DNA of 64,000 nucleotides, from the NCBI GenBank assembly GCA_033297205.1, contig MU859064.1, positions 124,001-188,000 on the forward strand, given 5' to 3'. Source of the stretch: Pseudoneurospora amorphoporcata. Lineage: Eukaryota; Ascomycota; Sordariomycetes; Sordariales; Sordariaceae. The translations under genes were made by a program, and so were the position numbers. Below the pieces are notes generated by a model. The model worked only from the letters and a program-made list of their open reading frames with translations. It was not told where the DNA came from and searched no databases. Shown here in pieces: positions 48,501 to 59,554 of the stretch. How positions within the stretch are numbered: the stretch's first letter is position 1; each line of letters opens with the position of its first letter.

Positions 48501-49058
48501 CTTGGATGATGGTTTGTTTGGTAGTTGATTGAGTGTATTTGGAGTGTTTATTTTGATAGTCTTTGGATTGATTTAGAAGATGAACTTTGCGAGTTGGAAA
48601 GAGGATGGTGGCTTGTAGTTGTAGTGGTTTGCGATTGCGATGCGAACCGCTGACTGCGGAAGAAAAAGAGTCTAATGATGACGTCGATCCGTTGACGTCA
48701 TGAGGTACCTCTACGGCATCGGCGCTGCAGGACCCCTGATGCTCCTGTGAACGGCACCATTCTGATCGGCTGGACAGTGACATTGCGAGTTTTGGCACTT
48801 ACGATTGGGTATTCGATCTAGATCCATTTGGAGATCATACTTCGAGATCTTGGATCCTCGAGGCTCGGGCTAAGGTTACGGCGTATTATTGTCGGGGGAG
48901 GACCAACAACAACATCCACGAGCCAACCAGACTCCGACCACTTCACTACCCCGAGAGGATCAAAATGATCGCAGCTCAAAGCGAACCTCACCACTTCATC
49001 CCTAGGTATTCGTCAGGTCTTCGAAATCGACCGTGAAGAGTGGCCCATGAATGAGCAT
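48501..49058. other. Promoter of the CsbD-like gene and 3' flank of the laccase gene
   Basis: Contains the paired CRE sites and a GGTACC at 48704. No coding frame supported. Confidence 0.55.
48679..48700. promoter_or_regulatory. Paired CRE-type (ATF/CREB) sites
   Basis: TGACGTCG at 48679-48686 and the perfect palindrome TGACGTCA at 48693-48700, with starts 14 bp apart. In filamentous ascomycetes the ATF-1-type bZIP factor downstream of the stress MAP kinase binds this element. Position upstream of the small stress-protein gene supports function; binding is inferred. Confidence 0.6.
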
Positions 49059-51922
49059 CTACACACCCGAATCATCCTGGAAATGCTTCGGCTCCTGCCA
49101 ATCCCACAAATTCCTCGGTTCACCATGCCACTCCCTCCACTTCCTACACCTATCCTCAATAGCCGGCTTATCCTTCTCCATAATCGCTGGAATCAAGTCC
49201 TTGTTCTCAATGATTTGCATCGCCAGGCCAGACGAGGCATGGAAGGCGATGTGGCAGTGGAGGATCCAGGCGCTGTTTGAGTGATGGTTAGGTTAGTCAG
49301 TGTGGACAACTAGTAAGTAAGAATTCGATCAGGTTGAGCAAAAGGGGAAAACGGAAAAGGGGAGGAAGAAAGAGGGGAAAAAAAAAAAAAAAAAAAAAAA
49401 AATACATACCCCGGATTATCAGCCTTAAAAGCAACAACCACATACCCGCTCGCCGGCAAGAGTACCACATCTCTTCGGGTCGGATTCTCGCAATCCAACA
49501 ATTCGTTTTCACAATTCAGCTTATCCGGCGTAAACCACCTCTTTCCCTCACCCACATGACCAATGTCAGGGTCGTCATACCAATTCTTGCTGCTCTGTCT
49601 TAACACCGCAAAGTCATGTCCGTGCAAATGAATCGGGTGGGCAGCAGGGAAGAAAATCCGGGCCCCTTCCGAGGGAACCTTGTCCGGAGCGGTAATCACC
49701 ATCCAGATCCATTTGTCCAAGTTGGGGTCGACGGTGGGGAGGGTGACGATGTCGAGGTGTGGTTGGGTGATCAACGAGGGCAGGGAGGAGAGGGAGAGGA
49801 GGGTTGGGTCGGAGAAGTTGATGCGGAAGGGGGCTACGTGCATGTCCCAGCGGGCCTGGTGAAAAGCATGTATGTTAGTGAGAAGAAGGGATAGGATGGG
49901 GAGGGAAGGGAAGGGAAGAAGGTGAGTGGGTAAAGGCAGTACGTACGTAAGCTTGGTCATCGGGGATATAAGGCGTGCTGGTGTTGGGACCGCCGGACAT
50001 GGTCAGGCCAACGTTGAAGATGTAGCGCTTGTTGGGTGGGAGGGTTGTTGGGTCGACGTTGGGATCTTGCATGCCCTTGGGTCAGCGCTGTTTCCTTTCA
50101 CCCATTGCTCCATCTGGCACGTCGTTGTCGACTGGACTCACCAATGTTCACCGGATTACCAACAGTCCACGGTATCTTCGGTATCAACTTCTCCAGCGGC
50201 TCATCCGCACAGGTAGTTTCATACAAAGGCGGTTCCGACATGGGATCAGGCGCCGACCCCTCCATGGTCTGGTAAGAGGTGTTATATCTGATGATACCCA
50301 TCTGCTCATCAGGACCGTAGGGGAACTTGCTGCATTTTCTTGCCGGTTTCACTCTCATCCAGTAGTTGCCGTATCTCTCGGCTTCATACGGATTTTGTAG
50401 GCCGTGGACGAGGACGTGGTATCTTTGGCCTTTTTCATGGGTTTTGCTTCAAGTTAGTACATGGCCGGACCCTGAGGAAGTAGGAACGAGAAGTGAAAGG
50501 GGAAGGAGAAAAAAAAGAAAGGTCTAACTCACCAATCCCAATCTTCAAATTCGTCGTATTATACGGCACGATCGGCACAAAATCCATCTCCACAACCTCC
50601 AGCGTATGATTATCAATGCTGAAAACAAACGTCGTATCAACCGCCGTGTTGATGAGAATCAGCAAGTGCTTCTTTCCGTCATCCAAAAACAGCGTATACT
50701 TATCCGGCGTGTGACTGCCAAACTGCCCCACGCCATTAATCAAGATATTCGTCATCGACGGCGCCACGCCAGACTCGAGCATAAGCGGCCAGTCCTCGAA
50801 CACGCTGCGGTGGTTCCAGTCTGTCAGCAACAAGGGTTTAAAGGCCTCGTTCTCCTCAAAGTTTGAAGTCGAGGGCCCGTAGATGGTGATGGGACCCAAA
50901 AGCCCGTCGCCGTATTGAAGGGAGTAGTGGCTGTGGTACCAGGCCGAACCGTATTGCATGGCGCGGAACCGGTAGGTGAAGGTGTCACCGGGGGCGATGG
51001 GACATTCGGTTATCCCGTTGACGCCGTCCATGTGGAAGGACTCGAATTGGCGGAAGCCGTGCCAGTGGACGGATGTGCCGTTCCAGCGGAGGTTGTTCTT
51101 TACGGTGACCTCTGTGGTGTTCTGTCAGTGATTATAACCTTACGTGATGAGTGGGAATGTAAGTGTATATGTCGGTACGTACCAAGCCAGTCACCCCAGC
51201 ATGCCTCTTTTCAGCTCCCTCTAAGATTAGTACGGAACTACCCTCAAGTATTCCTCACAGGGGATGGTACTCACCAAGCCAAGGCCCCGGATAAGTCCTG
51301 TTAAACACCTTGCCATGTTCCATCGTCGCTCCATCCGGGGAAATAGGTTGCTCCGAAACTTCCAAGTAGAACTATAAAAAATCCAGCCAGTCAGTGTCAG
51401 CCGCGATACTTGCCGTCATAGGTAGAGAGAAGTACATACCTTTCTAACCTTCCCCTTCGGAATCTCCCACTCATTCTCATAATCAGTCATGATATCAATC
51501 CTCTTACCCTCATCATACTTATGCTTCAACCAGCACGTCCTGTTCTCGGGGCCGTAGCAAGGCTCCCAATCCTGCATGTCGGGGTAATGGCAGTTGAGTC
51601 CGCCGCCGGGACCTCCTTCTTGGGGACTTTTGGGTGTGCCGACGACGGGGTGGTCGTTGACCATGTAGGAACGTTCTTTGCCGCCGGTGTAAAGGGGGAC
51701 TACTTCATCGCCGTCCACGTTGACATTGTTGGAGCTTGGGGGAATAGGGTGGTGGTGGTGGAAGGAGGAGGGTGGGGACAGGGTATGGTGGACGGCATCT
51801 TCCAGGGCGATGGGGACTTGGGGACGCTGGGAGGAGAGATCATTTGCTCCGTCCTCGGGGGAGGAGAAGGTGAGGAAACTGAAGACCTGCACGACGCTGG
51901 TCCACACTGAGGTGAGCCTCAT
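49059..51922 (-). CDS. Laccase / multicopper oxidase (asco-laccase type), secreted
   Basis: Eight exons: 51922-51440, 51371-51275, 51206-51183, 51111-50533, 50429-50142, 50065-49947, 49855-49410 and 49272-49059; 749 aa. All phases agree. Exon 3 is only 24 nt and encodes ACWGDWL, needed for the WGDWLEVTVKNN strand. All four copper motifs are present: HWHGFRQ, WYHSHYS, HPIHLHGHDF and HCHIAFHASSGL. The Leu after SSG is the type 1 axial position, as in high-potential laccases. It ends in DSGV, the C-terminal plug typical of ascomycete laccases. The N-terminus has a hydrophobic signal-like segment (SVVQVFSFLTF) and a long His/Ser/Pro-rich region before the CYGPENRTCW Cys motif. It oxidises phenols with O2. 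A T-run just inside intron 7 (49378-49402) may be mis-sized. Confidence 0.92.
49378..49402. repeat. A25 tract inside a laccase intron
   Basis: Homopolymer next to the 5' splice site (GTATGT) of laccase intron 7. Confidence 0.85.
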
Positions 51923-52750
51923 AGTGGGCGTCGGTGAGGGTTTGAGGGTGTTTCAGTAAAGGACAATATGAGTTGTGAATGTGTTTGATCTGGCTTGGGA
52001 TGAGAAGAGGGGCATACAAGGCGAGCAAAGTTGGGTCATTCTCCGAACAAAACAGCTCAGCATTGATGCTTTTATAAGCTTGATGCTTTTGTCAAGTAAG
52101 TGTCTCATTCATAAGCACGGCGGTCTCATCTATGGGGTGGGGAAGGTCAAACCATCACCATAGTTGCTTGCATGTTGGTTGTAGGACGGTCAAAATGCAA
52201 CTCACATTTCAAGATCCCCTCAAGTCACAATGTTCAGCTTCCCCGCTGTCTGTACGTAACCGCCGGTGTGTTCCAGAAGTGAAGGGTCATCATTGAGTGA
52301 TTGTGATTTTTAACGTAATGATCAAACTCTCACGACAAGCCATGATCCTCACGGTTTCAATCGTCGACCAATGAAGCATGAAAACACAGCACATGTTCTC
52401 GGATACTTTAACAAAGAATTATCGTGTGTCTTGGACCCTTGTGTGTCGGAGTGCCTGCGGTTCATGCTAGAGCCGACAAGTCTGTTTACCAAATCAGAAA
52501 GCCAAAGCACTAGCTATAGTTCCATTCAGCTGTATCCCGGTAAACGCAATGTTCCAGGAAAAGCCACGTCTCAACGCCTCCACAAGCATGTCTGAGGTAT
52601 GGCTCCCCATTGAGGATGAATCTGGGGAATGTGGCTGGCTGGCTGGCTGGCTGGCTGGCGAGTTTGTCTCCCCCTCCCCAGGTTTCTACAGTGTATGTGT
52701 TCCCGAGACCATCAGTGTCAGCTTCATATTGATGTATACCATGACTTGAT
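51923..52750. other. Promoter of the laccase gene and 3' flank of the methyltransferase gene
   Basis: No gene supported. Contains a GGCT tetranucleotide repeat at about 52633-52659. Confidence 0.5.
52633..52659. repeat. GGCT tetranucleotide microsatellite
   Basis: Six to seven tandem GGCT units, close to the stop codon of the methyltransferase gene. Confidence 0.8.
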
Positions 52751-53591
52751 TCAAGCTTCAACACCCACGCACTCTGTAATCTCCAAAGCATCTTCATGGC
52801 CACTTGGCTCCCAACTCTTGATAGACCTGCTCCTGTATTGCAGATTCGGGTTTCCCTTTTCTTCCGAATCCCTGTCAAGCTCTCTTTTTTCAGCAACACT
52901 AGCTCTGACCCACTCAGCATATGGTGGGTTTCCCGGTAAGATCATGTTGTCGGCGACCAAGACGGTGCCTGGACCGACAAGACCCAGTCTCTCGCACCGC
53001 TTAAGGTCGGGGGTGTAGCTTGGCTTATGATGGTCAAAGAAAGCCATGGCAAGCTGGGACTTGAGCACGCCTGAATGGTAAAGGCGTTGGATACCCTCGG
53101 CACCGGTGCCGACTGTGATGCTGACGACATCCCTGAGGCCAGCCAAGTCGACGAGGCTTGCGGCAACAGCGGCAAAGAGGGGACTCTTTTCGACGCTATG
53201 GTATTGCTTTCCGCCAGCTCTTCTCAGGGCATCGCCAAACATGATGGCGGAGTAGCCGACATAGCCGCCCAGCTCGAGAATGGTGTCAGGCTTGTGGTTG
53301 GCAATGAGTTTCGTGACAACAGCGCCTTTGGTCTCGCCAATGTTGATCAGACCGGTGACAGAGCGGGCAAAGTCGTCGATGGCCTGTAGGACCCTTTGCG
53401 GGTTCCCACGCAGCTGGTCGATGTCGGGACGGTTGTAGATGTACTCGAGAAGGGCAACCTCGCGGCCATCACTGTGCTGCAATGCGCGTGTTAGCAACGT
53501 CGCCACAAGCAGGAGTATGGCCACTGACAAACTTGCCGTCCACCTCCCAGCTCAGGTAGATTCTGGAGCGGTCGAAATCCGAAATGTCCAT
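52751..53591 (-). CDS. Catechol O-methyltransferase-like SAM-dependent enzyme
   Basis: Two exons, 53591-53529 and 53476-52751, give 262 aa; the short intron (GTCAGT...GCTAAC...TTGCAG) joins WEVDGKF to HSDGREVALLEYIYN. The layout is that of class I COMT: LEYIYNRPDIDQLRGNP at the N-terminus, SAM-binding ILELGGYVGYSAIMFG, the YHSVEKSP acidic segment, MAFFDHHKPSYTPDL (metal-binding Asp) and VLVADNMILPGNPPY (second metal-binding Asp-Asn pair). The metal ligands therefore look intact. It should methylate a catechol hydroxyl. No membrane anchor is seen, so it is probably cytosolic. Next to it are a laccase and a transporter, which suggests a role in aromatic metabolism. The natural substrate is unknown. 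Confidence 0.92.
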
Positions 53592-54854
53592 GGCTGGTGT
53601 GCGTAGACGATCCTTGTGTGGTTTGTGTAACGGTTGAATCTTTGAGTCGGTTCCGGATCTGGGTTAGGTGGAAGTGTCTTGATAGCTGGAATGAGGAGGC
53701 GAGGTGGATTTGTAGAGAGATGTCAGAGTAGGACACCCGTTCGATGGTCCGAAGAGGTGCATGGCAGCGTAACGCCGACTTTTTACCATTCCCGTCTCAT
53801 GGATTCTGTAGTACACTCGCGTACAGACTGGAAGCAGCCATCATGTGATGATGGTTGGTGTGCAGGAAGAGAATGATTCCGGATGTCTGCCAATAAGGTA
53901 CAACCGGTCCATTATGGCTTCCAAGGTACAGGGCAGGGGAAGAAGATGTTGCATTCCCCATCGGACAATACTGGGGCATGAATGGACAGAACGATCGTAG
54001 TAAAGGGAGCTGAAAGTTGTATGTAAGAAGGGTCGTGGAAGCTCATTGGCAGCTGGCACTTGGAAAGCGGGGACAGAAAAGGTACATACAGGCGGTGATC
54101 GACAGCAGGGTTAGGGGCTGAAAAGACAAAGTGGGTGTCTCGATTGCATCTTCTTGGCAGCGTCACCACTTTCCGACACTCTCTGATTGCCCATACCGTC
54201 CAGACTATTGGTATCATGCTATGGTACACGAGAGTCAGGTCTTGGACGATTTCAAGCCATTCCGGTGATGACCGTAAGTTATTTTGAATCATTTGTTCTC
54301 GTGGGTTTCAGAACCCCCCGCTCCGTTGGCGATATTGGAAGGATGTCCCCAGTCCTGAAGGGTTGTCTTATTCAAGCTTGTTCGTGGGGCATCAAGTTCG
54401 ACCATATGAGTGTGTGAAGATGGAGGGCTGAGACTGTGTACCAGACGACAAAGACTTCCAGGTGGAAAGGGATGGATGGAAATATAGGTTTGGCAAAGCT
54501 GATTGATGGTTACTAGTTGGTTTACTGGAAAACCAGCTGGGCAGAAAGGGCCGTGTTTGCCTCTATGAGAGACTATGGGCCACAATCGACTACTCCATGA
54601 GCCGCTCCCCACCGAAGAACTAGAGGGGAGGAGACAATGCCAGCCAGGGCTTCTCGATTCGATCGATCTGAGACCTTGTTTGGTCTCGTCTAGGAAGATA
54701 TCCAAGAGACAATGACAAGCTATACCATTAGCCTTACCTGTTTAACGTCAGGACTGACTAAACACATCTGCACATAGCGTTCACCCACCCCGTCTTCATC
54801 CGTTGATTTGATGAACAGAAGGTCAATCAGAGGAAAGGGTCAATCAGGTCTAGA
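53592..54854. promoter_or_regulatory. Divergent promoter region (methyltransferase - / MFS transporter +)
   Basis: A 1.26-kb spacer between two divergent start codons. No supported gene. Shared regulation of the two neighbours is possible but only inferred from arrangement. Confidence 0.45.
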
Positions 54855-57027
54855 ATGACTGAACTGCGGCTTGAAGCCGACGCGGTTGAGGCCATCGACG
54901 AGCATACTTCCCTCCTCCACCCACCGCCAACACCACCATTGGGATCATCATCCTCATCCTCCTCCTCCTCCTCCTCCTCCTTATCCATCACCACAGTCCA
55001 GGTCATCTCCCGCATCGTCAAACCCCAAACCAACTTCCACCCCCATCAAGACGAAGAAAGCCAGGCCACCACCCTCACAGGCGACGACTCCCTTCACCAT
55101 GGCGACGTATCCCCCTCTTCCGCCTCAACACTTGGCAACCATCCCATCCTCAACCACCATGACCACCACCCTCACCACCTCTCAGGCGGGCAATGGCGAA
55201 AGAACCTGGTCCTCCTCCTGGCCGTCTTCCTCGTCAACTCCGACAGCGCCATCCTCCTAGCCATGTTCCGCCAGATCGCCAGCGACTTTGACGAGTTGAA
55301 CTCAGCGAGCTGGATCATCACCTCGTACATCATCGGCGTCATCGTCACTCAGCCGCTGTTTGGCAAGTTGAGCGACATTTACGGAAGAAAACCGATGCTC
55401 ATCATTGCTTACGTGTTTTACATCCTCGGTGGTGTTCTGGCCGGTGCCGGGTTTGCCTTTTGGGCAGTTTTGCTGGGGAGGGGACTTTGTGGGGTGGGGA
55501 ATGCGGGCATTACCGTGTTGATTTCTACTTTGATTGTTGGTAAGTTTTTTTCTTTCTTCTGTGATTCGGAATGAGGGCACAAGCTAACAGGTTTAAAAAA
55601 AAAAACAAAAAGACCTCGTCCCAATCCGCGAAGTCGCCGTCTGGCGCGGCTACGTCTACGCAATCAACCAGGTCGGCCGCGCCATTGGCCCTTCCCTCGG
55701 CGGGATCATCGCCGACACCTTCAACTGGCGCTGGTCTCTCCTTTACCAAGTGCCCCTCAACACTTTTGGCCTCGTCTTCATCTGGTGGAACATGTCCTTT
55801 CCCTCCCCGTCGTCGTCGTCGTCCCCCTTATCTCCCTCGGCCTCCTCAACCCCCCTGTCAAGCGCAAAATCCAAGCTCTCAAGAATCGACTTCCCCGGCT
55901 CCCTAACCCTCGGCCTCTCCAACGTATCTTTGCTCCTCCTTTTGGACAGGATCCAACACCCCCCTTCCTCCACATCTTCTTCCTCCGCCTTGGACATGAC
56001 CACATTCCTCCAAGACCCCTACACGATAACCGCCCTCTCCCTCTGGCTCCTCTCCCTCACCTTCTTCCTGCTGATCGAATCCCTCTACGCCCACGAACCC
56101 ATCCTCCCGCTACGCCTCCTTTTCTTAACGCGCAACGTTTTATCGTCGTACGCCATCCAGTTTTTGCAAACAGCGGCGCAGATGGCGCTTTTCACTTCGG
56201 TGCCGCTTTATTTCCGGTTAGTAAACGGGGACTCGTCAGTCAAAGTTGCTATGCGACTGTTGTTCATCACCGCAGGGACGGTGTTGGGCGGGTTGGTGAG
56301 CGGGTTTGTTATCAAGCGGACGGGGTTGTACAAGTTGGTCATCATCGTGGCCGTGGTGCTGTCGGATCTCAGTTTTACTGCCATTTGGCTGAGGTGGAGG
56401 GGAGGACTTGGCGGTCGGGGGCAAACGAGCTGGTGGGAGACGGGGTACGGGTTCCCGGTTGGCGTTGGCTTTGGGGTGTCGCTGTCGGCGGCGTTTATTG
56501 GGTTGACTGCTGCTTTGGAAAACAAACCTGGTCAGGGGGGCAGTCAGGTGGCTGTTGCTACTTCGGGGTTTTATCTCAGTTTGAACTTGGGGAGTTTGTT
56601 CGGAGTCAGCGGGGCGAGTCTGATCATCAGTGCGGTTGTCGAGAAGACACTGAGAAAAGAGTTGGATGGGATGCCGGACGAAACGAAGATCATCAAAGAG
56701 GTGATGTCGAATATTGAAAAGATTGGGGAGTTGCCTGGTTGGTTGCAAGAGGTGGTTAAGGGTGCGTATACGAGGAGCTTTGTGTATGTGTGGTCGTATG
56801 CGCTGGTTGCTGGGTGTTTGGCTCTTGGGGCCAGTTTTATTATGAAGGAGGGACAGTTAAAGGATGGCGGTCAGTTGAGTCATCCGCCTATCAAGAAAAA
56901 GAGGAGAGAAAGTCGTCCTGGTACGGAAAGGCAGGCGGAGCGGGGTCAGAGGATTGGATACGGCACTTTTGGAAGCCGAGGGAATAGGAACAGCGAGGAA
57001 GATTCACCGGTTGCTCAGTCGGAGTGA
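54855..57027 (+). CDS. Major facilitator superfamily transporter (DHA2/vacuolar basic amino acid type)
   Basis: Two exons, 54855-55539 and 55613-57027, give about 699 aa; the intron runs from GTAAGT to AAAAAG with the branch GCTAAC. The N-terminal ~110 residues are cytosolic, with a polyserine tract and a His-rich stretch. From VLLLAVFLVNSDSAIL onward there are about 14 hydrophobic helices. Loop 2-3 has the MFS motif GKLSDIYGRKPML, helix 4 has LLGRGLCGVGNAGI and helix 5 has INQVGRAIGPSLGG, the antiporter (motif C) pattern. The tail is charged. The DTFNWRWSLLYQ segment and overall length recall fungal VBA-type vacuolar amino-acid and drug exporters. The substrate cannot be told; the location beside O- and N-methyltransferase genes suggests export or vacuolar storage of a small aromatic product. 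Confidence 0.9.
54944..54982 (+). repeat. TCC/TCA repeat coding polyserine
   Basis: About 13 Ser codons in the N-terminal tail of the MFS transporter. Confidence 0.8.
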
Positions 57028-57470
57028 AGTCGTATAGGTGGACAGAGATCTGTAATTGTACTTGTAGGATAAAGAAAGGTGGAAAACTTGATTTGGAGTA
57101 ATATCGAATAGGAGATCCATGTAGGAAATAGTAGTTGCTAACTATGTACACCAATATAGAACTTAACAGAGACTTTGATCCAAGGCTTATCGTCAAACAC
57201 TTGTGGCCAATCCAGTACAAAAGGGGCGCATACTATCAAAGTATTTCCGGGTACCTAAAGGCATATATAACCTACCTCACCTACCCCATTTCTCACATCT
57301 ACCGGCAGCATCAACAGCACCACAATACATACGACCATAGGCACCAGGGCAAAAACTCGGGATCCCGTCCGCTCTCCCCTAGATAAGCCGGTGACCGCCA
57401 GACTAGTAGTCGGATCGGTGACGACCGGCGAATAACCTGGTGTTGTATGTCTTTTTCTTTCTTTCTTTCT

Positions 57471-57471
<1 letters not shown>

Positions 57472-57503
<32 letters not shown>

Positions 57504-57578
57504 TTATTTTTTTTATTTTTTTTTTCTCCGCTACCTGACGAGGAAGGCACGTTGAGCGTGTGCAAATCACAAACAAAA

Positions 57579-57666
<88 letters not shown>
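57472..57666. repeat. T tract followed by a long A tract (inverted pair)
   Basis: About 57 nt of nearly pure T, a 50-nt unique spacer, then about 87 nt of pure A. The two arms are complementary and could form a hairpin. Such tracts are often mis-sized in assemblies. Confidence 0.8.
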
Positions 57667-57670
<4 letters not shown>

Positions 57671-57742
57671 CTTTTTCAAACAATGATTGACATGAAACAA
57701 TTGTGCGACTCAGAAAGGAACAAAAAAAAAGAAAAAGCAAAA

Positions 57743-57811
57743 GCTCAGCGGCCAGAGCAGGGTCGAACCCGTCCACTATCTTGAAGACACGCCTACGAAA
57801 ACTGTACTACC
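57743..57811 (-). other. Degenerate tRNA-like sequence
   Basis: Read on the minus strand, it begins AGCGGTAGTACAG (A-box-like), contains GGGTTCGACC (B-box-like) and ends GGCCGCT, whose last bases pair with the first six. A T-rich terminator-like stretch follows. The T stem pairs poorly and no convincing anticodon arm can be drawn, so this is at best a tRNA relic. Confidence 0.25.
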
Positions 57812-58185
57812 GCTACCAACGCAACGAGCAATGTTTGTCTGGCCCTGCCACATACCGTTGGACTACGAGGGAATATTTACAAGCAAGGGATCTTGGAGTC
57901 AATGACTGGCCGAAAAGCGAGACCTTATAAGGCCCATTCAAGTGGAAGTAAAAATCCAGGGCCTGGCAGACGAATAGAACTAATATTGCACAGCTTGCGC
58001 TTGGTTTGAATGATGGGTATGGTGCACGATTGAACGGAATGTTTAGACTAGAAAGCTAAAGACGCCAACTCCATGACTCCTCTGTACCCCAAATGCCTTA
58101 TCCTGCGACCAGTACCATAATGGCCTTACGCTCATTCCGAATCTGAAAGCCGTGACGCCCGACCTCTAGAATGGACTTTGATCTA

Positions 58186-59554
58186 TCACTCTTCATTATC
58201 CTCCATTTCAATCCCACTATCAAGCCTCTTCTTCCCCGGCTGCAACCAATAAACACCTATAACCACCATCATTAGCGATCAAAAGCAATTAGTCAACAAG
58301 GAAGCATGGAATTCACAGTAAACGAAAGAAGAACTCACCATAATCATCCCCCTCAGAATGCCAACTCCTCCTCAACTCCAATCCCGGCCCCTTCTCGCAA
58401 ATCTCCTGTACATCCCTCTCCGTCCACTTCCCGCTCCCCAGAACAAACACCTTTTCCCCTTCCTCCAGTACCACTTTCTCAGTCTTCCCCTCCTTATTGT
58501 GAACCACTGCCTCCGTTCTTCTTAGAGGGACCAGATAATTCTCATACCGCTGCCTCTCCGCATCCCATCTGCCTTCGAACCTCCAGTTCTTTTCGTCAAA
58601 CATACCACTCCCTGAGTCGCTAGAGGAAAGCTGTAACTGCTCACCAGCAGCCTCCAAAGCATGCAACACCCACCGCTTATTCTCTCCCCCGGGAGCATTG
58701 TACGCCCTTTCCACCTTTTCTTGATCCAAGCAACCATCTACCCCTAGCAAAAACCCGGCTAGGTTTTGCACGCCATTTTGGCTAGCAAATTTGGTTAGGA
58801 GAGCAGAAGCTTCCTCCTTCTCGAGATTGGCGATACTATTTCCCAACCAGACCATCGTCTTCCTGTACGGCGCCAGATCGGGCTGGCTCAACCAGCGCGC
58901 TCCGTCCTCGTAGGTACCCAGCAGCGAGCGGAGTTCAATGTTCTTTAGCGCTGTACGTTTCCGAAGTGGGTTGAGTGACGACTCGAGAAGGGAGCGGTCA
59001 ACGTCTAGAGCGTAGTAGACCATCTTCCCCGCTCTCTGGCCAGAAGAATCCAGACACCGATCAAGCGCACCAAGAAGCAAAGCAGTCTTTGACAAATTCC
59101 CCGCCCCCAACTCGACGAGAATGTCAGTTGTCGAAGAGGCGATGGTGGAAGCAATGTGGCTGATCTGTTTCAGTAACAAGGCGTTCTCGACCCGGTAGGG
59201 GTAGTAATAGGGTGTGGCGAGGATGGAGTCGTAGAGGCATTGGCCCTTTTCGTCCCAGAGGAGGAGGGAAGGGAGAGATTTCTTCCCGGGAGGCTGAAGG
59301 AGGGAGGATAGGGTTTGGGTGTCGAGGCTGTCGAGGAGGGAGGTATCAGAGGAGCGGATGTCAATCATGTCGGAGGTGTCTTCGGGAGTGTTGGGAGAGG
59401 GGATGGAAAGAGTGTGGTGGTAGAGCAGGGATGGAAATTGAAGGCTTCGGGGAATAGTGGAAGCCCCTGGGCTGAAGGAGGAGACATCTCTGTCTCTGGT
59501 GCTTTGATGGAAAGGGTGTGATTCAACACCGGGAGAATGTAGGACTTGAGCCAT
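58186..59554 (-). CDS. EgtD/EasF-type SAM-dependent amino-acid N-methyltransferase
   Basis: Two exons, 59554-58339 and 58256-58186, give 428 aa; the intron (GTGAGT...TTATAG) replaces an unrelated tail by GVYWLQPGKKR. The ATG at 59554 is the first in frame. Family features are an N-terminal LWDEKGQCLYDSILATPYYYP segment followed by YRVENALL, SAM-binding LVELGAGNLSKTALLL, YALDVDRSLLE, a TMVWLGNSIANL segment and a DGCLDQEKVERAYN helix. EgtD makes trimethylhistidine in ergothioneine synthesis and EasF methylates dimethylallyltryptophan. This protein lacks the C-terminal sulfoxide synthase half found in fungal Egt1, so it is a stand-alone methyltransferase with an unknown amino-acid or indole substrate. 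Neighbouring oxidase, O-methyltransferase and transporter genes suggest a specialised product. Confidence 0.88.

Larger units (their letters stand above)
57028..58185. other. Spacer between convergent genes with long T and A tracts
   Basis: 3' flanks of the MFS and N-methyltransferase genes. It contains an interrupted T tract (57472-57528), an A tract of about 87 nt (57580-57666) and a degenerate tRNA-like sequence on the minus strand. No protein gene supported. Confidence 0.55.

Noticed and set aside
52633..52659. GGCT repeats as a CRISPR-like array
   Set aside because: A simple tetranucleotide microsatellite without spacers, in a eukaryotic genome.
57743..57811. Functional tRNA gene
   Set aside because: The T stem does not pair and no anticodon arm can be formed; kept only as a low-confidence relic.
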